DNA of 64,000 nt, from the NCBI RefSeq assembly GCF_047495875.1, contig NC_092473.1, forward strand, positions 16,598,388 to 16,662,387. The letters run 5' to 3'. This document shows positions 24,401-33,500 of this stretch, in pieces. The position numbers were made by a program, and so were the translations under genes. Below the pieces are notes generated by a model. The model saw only the letters and a list, made by a program, of their open reading frames with translations. It did no database searches and was not told where the DNA came from. The number at the start of each line of letters is the position of its first letter. Positions within the stretch are counted from its first letter, which is position 1. This DNA is from Pithys albifrons albifrons. Lineage: Eukaryota > Chordata > Aves > Passeriformes > Thamnophilidae.

Positions 24401-27400
24401 GCTCCTTCAGCCTTGGCCCACATCACTCACAGAGGGGCTGTGCTGAGCAGGGCTGAAGCTGCTGGTCCTGAGGAAGGACCTTTCATCTTACTAAACCTTG
24501 GACAGTCTGCTCAGTAACTCACTGCATCGAAAAGTGGGATATAACCACCCCAGCATTACAATTCCTGTGTCTGGGACCACTGGTAGGATGAGGAGCACAG
24601 GAGTTCAGGGTCACACAGAAAGGTCCCAGCGAGTGCCAGCTGTGGCTCAGGAACAACAGTGGCTGGAGGTGCCGCCCTGGCAGCACCAACGTGACTTTGT
24701 ATGAGGACACCTTCACACCTGGAGACAGTTCCAGGAGGTAATAAGTGCTAGAGCTTATGCTGTTGCTCAATAAAGTGTGTCCTGGCCCCATTTTATTCTC
24801 CCTAATTAGGAAAGTCAGCAGATGAATTGCTCTCTGAAGCCTCAACCGGAGCTGGCACAAAAAGAGCTGGTCTGCGGCAGAGTAGGAATTATTTGTGCCT
24901 TTGTCAGTGAGAAGTGCAAAGGAAACAGGTGAAATTTGTTAATCTGGAGCTGTGCTGAAAAAGGGCAGGTGTGAGTGGGGTGATCAATGAGCACTGATTA
25001 GTAAGCTGTTAGACATGATGGAGGATAGAGCAAGCACACCCAGGGTGTGCAGCACAGCCCCAGGACAGCAGAGCCTCCTGCATCAGCCCTTGGTACTGAC
25101 CAGTCCGGTGCTCCAAGCGCTCCCATCCCTCTCCCTCCCAGGGTTCTGGCAGTTTCTCTGGAGGTGTGGCTCATGTGAATTCACCAGCAAGTCACCAGCT
25201 GGGATTAATACTGGAGGAAGCATGAGCTCTGCCATGGGTTCAGCTGCTGGGCTGAAGGAAGGCTAAGCTGTTCATCCATGAACATCAGTGATTGCATGAG
25301 GCCATGGCAAATCATTGGGACTGGAGGGCAGAAGCAGGAGAGGAGGCATTTTTCCCCACATCCTCTTTCTGGTGATGAAGAATGGTGGTTTGTAACTATG
25401 TGGGCTCTCCAAAGAGTGCCCTGCTACTTTTTGGAGTTGTCTTTTTATTTAGCAAAACCTAGAAACAAGCTAGAAAGAGCCATGGCTGTGGAAGAGAGGT
25501 CTGCATGTGTGGACCCGGCAGGACTCCATGTGTGCAAATCTGGCTGAGCTGCCCACGGGGCAGGTGATGCCCAGGATGGCTGGACCCACCACTGTGGCAG
25601 CATGTTGAGTGACATTTGGAGCCGGGGGATATTACCCCACCAGGCTGCACAGGGGGTTTGGACCGGGCTATATTCACTGATGTTCAGAAAGTGTGGAGCA
25701 CGGGAGCTGGGAAGAGCTGCGGGGAGCCACTGGTGTGATTCCCTTTGGAAGTGCAATGCAGCCCTGGAAAATACATAAAGCTTGGGAGTGTGTCTTGCAC
25801 TGCACCACTGCTGAGCACGGGGATGTGAGGCAGCGTAATTGGCTGGATGCAGAGAGAAATCCAGGCTCAGCAATTCCATTTGGCAGTTGGCAGCCTTCCC
25901 AAACACAGATTGGGGAATGTAAGTTGGACTGGCTTTAAAACACAGGGAAATCCTTTATCTTTGATAATTTTTTTGCTGATTTAAAGGGTAGGATTAAATC
26001 CTCATTTAATAAGCCCAAGTGGCTGCTCTGCCCTGCTCTGATCGCTCTGTGTAACAGTGATAGTGCTGCCAAGGCACTGGAGCCTGGAGGCAAGGCAGGG
26101 AATGTTCTCCTCAGAACAGATCCCATGGCTGTTTGCTGCTGCAGCCCACAGAACAACCAACTGTTTAACCTCCAGCCTCAGCACAGGATGGTGTTCGCTG
26201 TTTTCCAGGGCTTTTTCCAGCTGCTTTCCAGGGCTGTTTCTGGCAGCTTTCAGGGCTGCTCTGAAGGCAACACTTCCTGTTACCAACTTCCATTTTTGTC
26301 ATTTGTGGGGTTTTCTCCTAATTAAGGATCCTCAGAGCCCCAGAAGTCCCTCACTAACATACACAGTCTGGCTTACTGCACTGACAGGCTCCAGGGCAGG
26401 GATTGTTTTTATCAGTAAGTGCTGCCTGTTCAGTACCTTTATATCAACGCCTCTTACTGTCGCCCAGGCTATTTTTAAATCCTGTAAATAAAGACTCTAC
26501 AATGAAAAGGAAAGGAGCCTCATCGCAGAGGAACACAGAGAGTTGCTGTGTTGATGAGGAGACTGTTTCCCCTTGTCTGTCAAATCAGCTCATTTAGATT
26601 GTTTAAGTCAAGAGCAATTCTGAGAACAATCTGTTTCACCCGTGACAGCGGCTTCGCCCTGTGTCATGCTGCTGTATGGAGCAAGAGGCTGAGAGTTATC
26701 GATGGCAAATTCTGCATGTCCCCAGGCCTGTGCTCCTCATGGCACAGCCCCAGCTCTGCTCTCCCCAGACATGGAGCAGATAGTATTTATAACATGTCGG
26801 CTTCCCGACTCCATGGGAGCCGTGACAGCAAATGCGCTGAAGGGCGGAGGGGATGGCAGGGCTGAAACGGCGCCAGCTCCGCTTTCACTGCCTTCAGCCA
26901 GTGCGTTTCTCTGCCTCCTCCAGCTTATTCTCTTGCTCTGATGATATGAAAATACTAATTAAAAAGTGAATGGGGATTTGACGACGGGAGGACCCTTGTG
27001 TGTGCCAGGCTGGCAGGGTGCAGGTGGTGACTGCAGTTGCAGGGAGAGCATGTCTGGGGATCACTGCCCAGGAGGGCATGTTTGTCAAATGGTGAAAGTA
27101 TAACTGCACAGATCCATCCCTGGCAGCTGCTGAACACAGGTGGTTCGTTTGCCCTTGAAAAGTTGCCTCCATTATTTCTAATTTCTGATGTAATGTATGA
27201 TCACAGTGCTGTGGAGCCCTTCAAACACATAGCAGAGAAGGACAGCAGTGCCAGGGTGAGGAGGAAGCGTCGCTGGAGGCATGAACAGGTTCCACCTTCA
27301 CACCCTGCCCTGAGCTCTCCTTCCCATGCAGCAACATGGTGGTTCCTGGGGACAGTGATGCCTTGAGGGCTGAGGATTTATCAACCCTTTGGCTGAAAGC

Positions 27401-29104
27401 AGCTCCCAAACCAGGTGGTTATGTGTGTCTTTTTAAGCACGGAGCTGTTGCTTTGCTGCCACTTTGCTGGCAGAATCAGGAATCTGAGGCCTTAGCAAAG
27501 AAGTACGGAGGTCCAACTTCAGTGAATACCAAAGGACAAAGAGTGAACTAAATAACTGTAGTAAGCATGAGAGAAGGTCACTCAGAACCTCAGTTCCCAA
27601 ATAACCTTAAGCTCAGCACATATTAAGGCTAAAACCAGGAGTGGGTGGTGAACATCAGAGTGCTGCTTCCAGCCAGCTGTCTTGGCCTAGTACCACTGCT
27701 TTGACTAACAGGCTTTTGCATGGGTGAAGCTCAACCTTCCAGTTCTTCTAGAAGAAAATGTTCTTCCTATTTGAGGGTTCATTAACATCCCCAGTGTATC
27801 CAGGAGTTCCCCAGCCTCTTTCATGTATGTCAGAACTCTGCTGAGCAAAGTGTTACCTGTGAGGGTGAAAGAGGTAAGATCATGACGCTGATGCAAGAAG
27901 ATGAAGGGGTAGGTAATTGAGGGTTGTTTCCTGCAGCTGACATTTCCACTTACGCACTGGTTATAAATGTATATACGCTGGTTATAGATACACTGACTTG
28001 CCCACAGTGTAACCAGCTGCAGCATTTACAGCACAGAAGGGAAGCCACCACTGCAGCAGTCAGTTGTTAGGAGCACATGCACAAATAAAATTAGAGAACA
28101 ATCTAAAATAATAAAGAAAGCTGCAGACCTTGACTATGAATTTTATTGACAGTGGCATAGTACAGTTAACGAACTGACATAACAGGAGAACATAATGCAT
28201 TCATCAGCCTCCCCAGCTGAGGACAGACTTCACAGCAGCCCTCCTACACCACGTGTGGTACCTCCAAAGAGAGATGAAACAGGGCTGCTATGAATGGAAC
28301 AGTGAGAGGGAGCTGAGTCAGACTTCAGGAAATAATGGCTTTCAGTTACACACAATTACATGACAGTCCAAACTTTTCCATACAAAGAAAAATAAATAAG
28401 GCCAAATTAACTTCCAAGTCATTAAAAGAAGCTGACAAACCAATTTCAAACTGTTGCTGCCCTTTCAGTCCAATCACTCTATGCCTGTGCATGTTCAGCT
28501 CACAGCAATGCACTCTGCATTACTGAGCCTCTACACACAGGAACAGCCTCCCTGGCTACTCTGCACTGTCATAAACCCCATCTTTAATAATGCATGATCT
28601 TCTTCAGCTGAAAAACACTGTACTCCACTCCTGCTGGCAGACAGACAGTGGGTACTGCAGCCCATTTCCAGGGACAGTGGCTCATGTGCCCAGGGCATCC
28701 ATTCATGTCACAATGGAATCAAATAGCCTTCGTTTTTTCACTGGCATTGGTGAGGATGGTAAAGGCCAACTGAAGCCAGGCTGGCAAATACTGGTGACAA
28801 TGTGCAGCTGGATGCAAAGAGAGAGCAAGGACTGCCCTGTGCCAACAAAACCTGGGGCAGGGAGTGCCTGTCAGACGCAGAATTGTTTACTGGGAATTTT
28901 TGTCTGCTCTCCATTTCACTCCCTCCTGACATTACGGCTCTCCATTCTCATCCTTCATCCTGTTCAGTCCTGTGACTGCTTTGATTTTTCTCGTTTCTGG
29001 GATGTTGTTCCTGAAGCCAAGGCCAGTAACAGACTGTGGCTCATACACTCCTCACTCTGCATTTTCTGTGTTAGAAGTGAAAAGTGTCTCTGTGTGTGGT
29101 GCAG
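21475..29104. other. Intergenic, 7.6 kb; no gene recognised
   Basis: AT-rich block at 21640-22060 (AATTTTTTCACTTTAATTAA and nearby words), a CpG-richer patch at 23280-23470 with an imperfect RFX X-box-like palindrome (GTCTCCATGGCGAC at 23365), and a lower-GC stretch at 27550-28700. A plus-strand frame from 28590 stays open for about 170 codons before running into the minisatellite; I recognise nothing in it. Confidence 0.55.
28135..28160 (-). terminator. Possible polyadenylation signal on the minus strand
   Basis: The complement reads CTGTCAATAAAATTC, with AATAAA near 28142-28147. The DNA to its right (28160-28740) has lower GC than its surroundings and could be a 3'UTR of a minus-strand transcript. 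I recognise no coding exon on that strand nearby, and AATAAA is common by chance. Confidence 0.2.
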
Positions 29105-29740
29105 TCCCTGTCCCTGGTGGTGTTTGGGGTGCCCTGATGGTGTCTGGGGTGTCCCTGGTGGTGTTTGGGGTGACCCTGGCAGTGTCTGGGGTGTCCCTGG
29201 TGGTGTCTGGGGTGTCCCTGGTGGTGTTTGGGGTGACCCTGGCGGTGTCTGGGGTGTCCCTGGTGGTGTTTGGGGTGACCCTGGTGGTGTCTGGGGTGTC
29301 CCTGGTGGTGTTTGGGGTGACCCTGGCAGTGTCTGGGGTGTCCCTGGCAGTGTTTGGGGTGACCCTGGTGGTGTCTGGGGTGTCCCTGGTGGTGTTTGGG
29401 GTGACCCTGGCAGTGTCTGGGGTGTCCCTGGTGGTGTTTGGGGTGACCCTGGTGGTGTCTGGGGTGTCCCTGGTGGTGTTTGGGGTGACCCTGGCAGTGT
29501 TTGAGGTGTCCCTGGTGGTGTTTGGGGTGACCCTGGCAGTGTTTGAGGTGTCCCTGGCAGTGTCTGGGGTGTCCCTGGTGGTGTTTGGGGTGTCCCTGGT
29601 GGTGTTTGGGGTGACCCTGGCAGTGTCTGGGGTGTCCCTGGCGGTGTCTGGGGTGGCCCTGGCAGTGTTTGAGGTGTCCCTGGTGGTGTTTGGGGTGTCC
29701 CTGGCAGTGTTTGAGGTGTCTGGGTGTGGCATGGGACAAC
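29105..29740 (+). repeat. 21-bp minisatellite (about 30 copies) with a 42-bp higher-order unit
   Basis: The array is built of two alternating 21-bp forms, roughly TTTGGGGTGACCCTGGCAGTG and TCTGGGGTGTCCCTGGTGGTG (each written here as one unit), giving a 42-bp dimer. Because 21 is a multiple of 3, several frames stay open on both strands for about 270 codons (plus-strand GVWGVPGGVWGDPG, minus-strand QGHPKHHQGHP). These are repeat artefacts and not genes. It ends about 800 bp before TNRC6A exon 1. Confidence 0.95.
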
Positions 29741-29744
29741 GTGG

Positions 29745-29822
29745 TTTGGTGGTCCCAGTGGTGGTGCTGGGCTGACAGTGACTGGATGATCTTACAGGGT
29801 CTCTTCCAACCTTGCACAGAAT
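29745..29822 (+). mobile_element. CR1-like 3' end fragment
   Basis: GGCTGACAGTGACTGGATGATCTTACAGGGTCTCTTCCAACCTTG-type sequence (29771-29815) resembles the 3' tail of CR1 (...GATGATCTTTAAGGTCCCTTCCAACC...). It is short, and part of the match lies beside the minisatellite, so the left boundary is uncertain. Confidence 0.5.
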
Positions 29823-29899
29823 GTCCTGATCTGGAGGGGATGCTCCAGGACCATCGCTCCAGCCCCTGGCCCTGCACACACCCCCCAACAATCTCCTCT

Positions 29900-30030
29900 C
29901 CCTGTCCTGTCATCCAAACCCTCCTGCAGCTCTGGCAGCCTTGTGGCTGTGCCCACCACCCTCTGGGGGAAGACCCTTCTCCTGAGATCCAACCGGACTC
30001 TGCCCTGGCACAGCTTTAGGTGAAATGACG
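29900..30030 (-). mobile_element. CR1-like fragment, reverse orientation
   Basis: The stretch with CCCACCACCCTCTGGGGGAAG, then CTCCTGAGATCCAACC, then CCCTGGCACAGCTTTAGG matches the complement of the CR1 3' region, where avian copies read ...TCTGGGGGAAGAACTTCCTGATATCCAACC...TGGCACAGCTT.... It is diverged, truncated at both ends, and sits against the CpG island of TNRC6A. Confidence 0.55.
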
Positions 30031-30065
30031 ATTCTGTGATTCTCTGATACAAGCGGGACGCTGCG

Positions 30066-30355
30066 GCACAGCCGGGCAGGGCAGGGCCGGGCAGGGCAGG
30101 GCCGGGCAGGGCAGGGCCGGGCAGGGCAGGGCCGGGCAGAGCAGGGGCAGGGACGGGACGGACAGAGCCGAATTGGGACGGGGCGGGCAGGGACAGACGG
30201 GACGGGACGGGACGGGACGGACAGAGCCGAATCGGGACGGGACGGGACGGGCAGGGCAGGGCACACACGGGACGGGACGGGGCGGGACGGGACGGGACGG
30301 GACGGGACGGGACGGGACGAGCCGAGCCGAGCCGAGCCGGGCCGGGCCGGGCCGG
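30066..30355 (+). repeat. G-rich short tandem repeats at the promoter
   Basis: From about 30070 to 30150 a 15-bp unit (GGGCAGGGCAGGGCC) repeats about five times. From about 30150 to 30315 a GGGAC pentamer array follows, with interruptions, and then GAGCC/GGGCC pentamers to about 30355. The plus (mRNA-sense) strand has many GGG runs separated by two bases, a layout able to form G-quadruplexes. All lie in the CpG island just upstream of exon 1. Confidence 0.9.
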
Positions 30356-30377
30356 GCCAGGCCCCGCCGTCCCCGCC

Positions 30378-30521
30378 ATGTCGCGCCCCGGAAGCGCGGC
30401 CGGGGCGGGTTCGCTTCCTGCGCGCGGGGCGGGCGGGCGGTGGCGGCAGGAAATGGCGGCGGAGCTGCGGCTGCAGCTGCCGGGCCCTCCCGCTCCGCAG
30501 CGCCGGGCGCTGCCCGCATAG
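30378..30521 (+). promoter_or_regulatory. Upstream ORF in the TNRC6A 5'UTR (47 codons, inner ATG 22 codons)
   Basis: An ATG at 30378 opens a 47-codon frame ending in TAG at 30519-30521. A second in-frame ATG at 30453 gives a 22-residue form starting MAAELRLQLPGPPAPQ. The inner ATG has G at -3 and G at +4, a strong start context. The main ATG at 30575 has T at -3 and A at +4. The stop lies 53 nt before the main start and no other ATG intervenes, so a scanning ribosome could translate the uORF and reinitiate. Whether either ATG is in the mRNA depends on the unmapped transcription start. Confidence 0.45.
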
Positions 30522-30574
30522 ACCGCGCCGGGCCGCGCCGCCCCTCCGGCACGGACTGCGAGCACTTTACATAC

Positions 30575-30579
30575 ATGAG
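30575..30579 (+). CDS. TNRC6A: TNRC6A exon 1, coding part (start codon)
   Basis: Exon 1 carries only ATGAG of the coding sequence, directly followed by the donor GTACCG at 30580. The arginine codon is completed by the A that opens exon 2, giving MRELEAK, the N-terminus I recall for mammalian TNRC6A. The start context is weak (TAC before ATG). The upstream part of the exon is 5'UTR inside the CpG island; its 5' end is unknown. Confidence 0.85.
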
Positions 30580-33500
30580 GTACCGCGCGGGCCGCGCCGG
30601 GCAGGGCCGGCCGGGCGGGGAAGGGCCGGGCGGCCGCGGAGCCCGCGCAGGGGCCGGAGGGGCCGCGGGGCTGGCGGAGGGGCCGAACCGCCCGCCCGGA
30701 GCGCCGCCCGCACAGCCGGGCCGAGCGGGGCCCCGGCACGGGGGGATCCTACGGGGCCGCGGGCGGGGCGGGGGAAGTGATGCAGCAGAATTGTTTGCCT
30801 TAAACTCCTTGGAAAGGTGAAGTACAGGTAGGACAGAGCAGGGATGCTGGGGACAGGTGGGACACAGGGGTGGTGTTGGGGACAGGTGGGACACAGGGAT
30901 GGTGTTGGGGACAGGTGGGACACAGGGATGGTGTTGGGGACAGGTAGGACAGGGATGGGTGTTGGGGACAGGTGGGACACACAGGGATGGGTGTTGGGGA
31001 CAGGTGGGACACACAGGGATGGGTGTTGGGGACAGGTGGGACACACAGGGATGGTGTTGGGGACAGGTGGGACACAGGGATGGTGTTGGGGACAGGTGAG
31101 ACACACAAGGGATGGTGTTGGGGACAGGTAGGACAGGGATGGGTGTTAGGGACAGGTAGGACAGGGATGGGTGTTGGGGACAGGTGGGACACACAGGGAT
31201 GGGTGTTGGGGACAGGTGGGACACACAGGGATGGGTGTTGGGGACAGGTGGGACACACAGGGATGGTGTTGGGGACAGGTGGGACACAGGGATGGGTGTT
31301 GGGGACAGGTAGAGCAGGGATGGGTGTTGGGGACAGGTAGAGCAGGGATGGGTGTTGGGGACAGGTAGAGCAGGGATGGGTGTTGGGGACAGGTGGGACA
31401 GGGATGGTGTTGGGGACAGGTGGGACACACAGGGATGGTGTTGTGTTGGGGACAGGTGGGACACACAGGGATGGGTGTTGGGGACAGGTGGGACAGGGAT
31501 GGGTGTTGGGGACAGGTGGGACTCACCTGGGCACAGGTGCAGGTTCTGCCTCTCCCCTCGCTGCCCTGGGCACACACAGCACTGGTCCCACCCTGGGCAA
31601 TCCGTGTTCTCCCTCCTGACCAACCCCACCTGCAGCTCCCTGTACATCCTGACCCCACACCGGGTTTATTTTCGTGCTGCTTTGCTGTTGACATGGAAAC
31701 CAACAGTGCTTTCTCTTCCAGAGAATTGGAAGCTAAAGCTACCAAAGAAGTCGAAAGAAAACTAAGCAGGTAAAAGGCTCATTTAAATTCCCTCCCACAG
31801 TTTAGATGGAGAGTTGGCCTTGGGCTAGAAATAGTTGTGGGCTTTATCGGGAGCTTTAATCTCTTGTTAATTGTGAAGATAAAAAAAATCTGAATTTGAA
31901 AACGTCCTCTATTGCATAGATTGATCTCTGCAAGTTGAATTAATTCTGCAGACTAAACACCTTTTTAGCAGGAGGTTTCTTGGCATAACAATATCGGGTG
32001 TATAATACAGTGTCTTTAATGGGGGAGGGTTTTGAAGAGAAAAATAACTTTTCTGGCCTACGTTGTAGTACCTGACAATAACTAGAAAATTAATTAAGGG
32101 TATGGGGGCTTTTTTCTGCACACTTCAGGCAAATATTGTTGGGAGGCAAGGAATGGTTTTGGCAAGAACTCAAATAAACTGTATGTTGCTGTATAACTAC
32201 TGGGTCTTTGCCTCTTTAGCCATGAAGAAATGGTTGGTGAATTTCCTGTTATGTCGTTTGTAGGATGGGCAGGAGTTCAGTCACGTTGAACTGAGAATTC
32301 TGTGCTGCCACACGTTGCTTCTGTGTTTAAGGAGTTGTTTCTTCTGCACTGTTTTTAATCCAGTGACTTTCTCACAAATACCAGCTCTGTTTTTTACATT
32401 ATTTGATTTCAATTTTTGTCCTACTTGCTTTTTGGATTCTTTTTCACTTAGACTTTGAAGGGCCTTTTGCTAATTGTTAAAGGCCTTCCCAAATGTGCCC
32501 AGGCCCTGAATACACCTGATAGAATCCCAGGTTTGGTACCTTGCTTTTTCCTTCTTTCCCATGCCTGAGCCCTCTCCCACTTCAGGCTGTTGTTGCAATG
32601 TGAAAACTGCTTTACTTTCCCTTGCTCTCAAGTGTTTTCTGGGTAATACATTTAAACATGAATCATTTTTCCCATGTTGTTGTTGAAATAAATACATGGA
32701 GTGATTTGAATACATGGAATCTTTGATACCTTTTGCAGATTGCTGTTAACCCATCAGGGTTCTGTGGAAGCACTTGCTGCCAGAAGTGATTTCAGAACTG
32801 TGTTATGTAGAGTGACAGTGCTAAGTTCAGAGCAGTACTTGGTGCCAGTCTTAATAACTCAGCAGATCTGCACATTTTTATGACCTCAGCAGACATCTTG
32901 TCACACTGCAGGCAAGGCTGAGAGTGACAGGAGTGAAAGAAAACTATAAAAGTGCCAAAATTCAGCTCTTGGAGAGTAAATCCTGCTATGGAATGGGTCT
33001 CTGTGTGTCTCTGATACAGAGAGATGTGTTTTATTCCTTTAAAAGATTGAGGACTGGTTTGAAGTTCACGCTGCTGCCCAGCTGGTTTATGTTTAGCCAG
33101 GAGCCCTGGCTGTGTGAGCACAGAGCTGATAAGTGTGGTGAGCTGCCCTGCACAGCCTGGTGAGTTGTTTTCCTGGGGAGAACTCAGGAGATAGCCCTTG
33201 TTGTTCCTCCAGTGCCATTATTTAGTCTTACTGAGTTTGTGGTGACCTGGTCAGACTGTGAAAGAGCAAACCCTGGGAAGGTGTAGAGACTGTGCTGTGG
33301 TTTGTGTTACTCTCAGGTTTCACAGACTGGGAACTCCATGGGACATCAGCTTTGCTTCCTGTGTATTCTGAAGTCACTTCTGGAGTTTATGCTTATAAAT
33401 TAATGGGTAGCAAATGTTTTTTATCTTCCTGGGAATATTGGCCTAGTCTGTAGGTTTGTGATAGGATAAGTGTTACAGCTTTAGTACAGCTTGCTTATCC

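Larger units (their letters stand above)
30055..30790 (+). promoter_or_regulatory. TNRC6A: CpG-island promoter of TNRC6A
   Basis: This is an abrupt block of very high GC and dense CpG around the first coding exon. It contains GC boxes (GGGGCGGG near 30412, GGGGCGGGCGG near 30427) and ETS-type sites (CCGGAAGCG at about 30389 and the reverse-strand core CTTCC near 30415). I see no TATA box, as is typical of housekeeping promoters. The transcription start cannot be placed from sequence alone; it is probably between about 30380 and 30550. Upstream the island is built of short G-rich tandem repeats, listed separately. Confidence 0.8.

Noticed and set aside
28590..29504. 304-codon plus-strand frame ending in GVWGVPGGVWGDPG
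   Set aside because: The second half is minisatellite. The first 170 codons show no known family and have no support beyond being open.
29052..29913. Minus-strand frames of about 280 codons rich in TPNTTRDTPDT and HPKHHQGHP
   Set aside because: They lie on the 21-bp minisatellite; a unit length divisible by 3 keeps several frames open at once on both strands.
30016..31647. 543-codon minus-strand frame with repeated VSHLSPTP
   Set aside because: It runs across the intron 1 minisatellite and the CpG island repeats, where G-rich DNA leaves the opposite strand without stops. There are no domains and it is antisense to TNRC6A exon 1.
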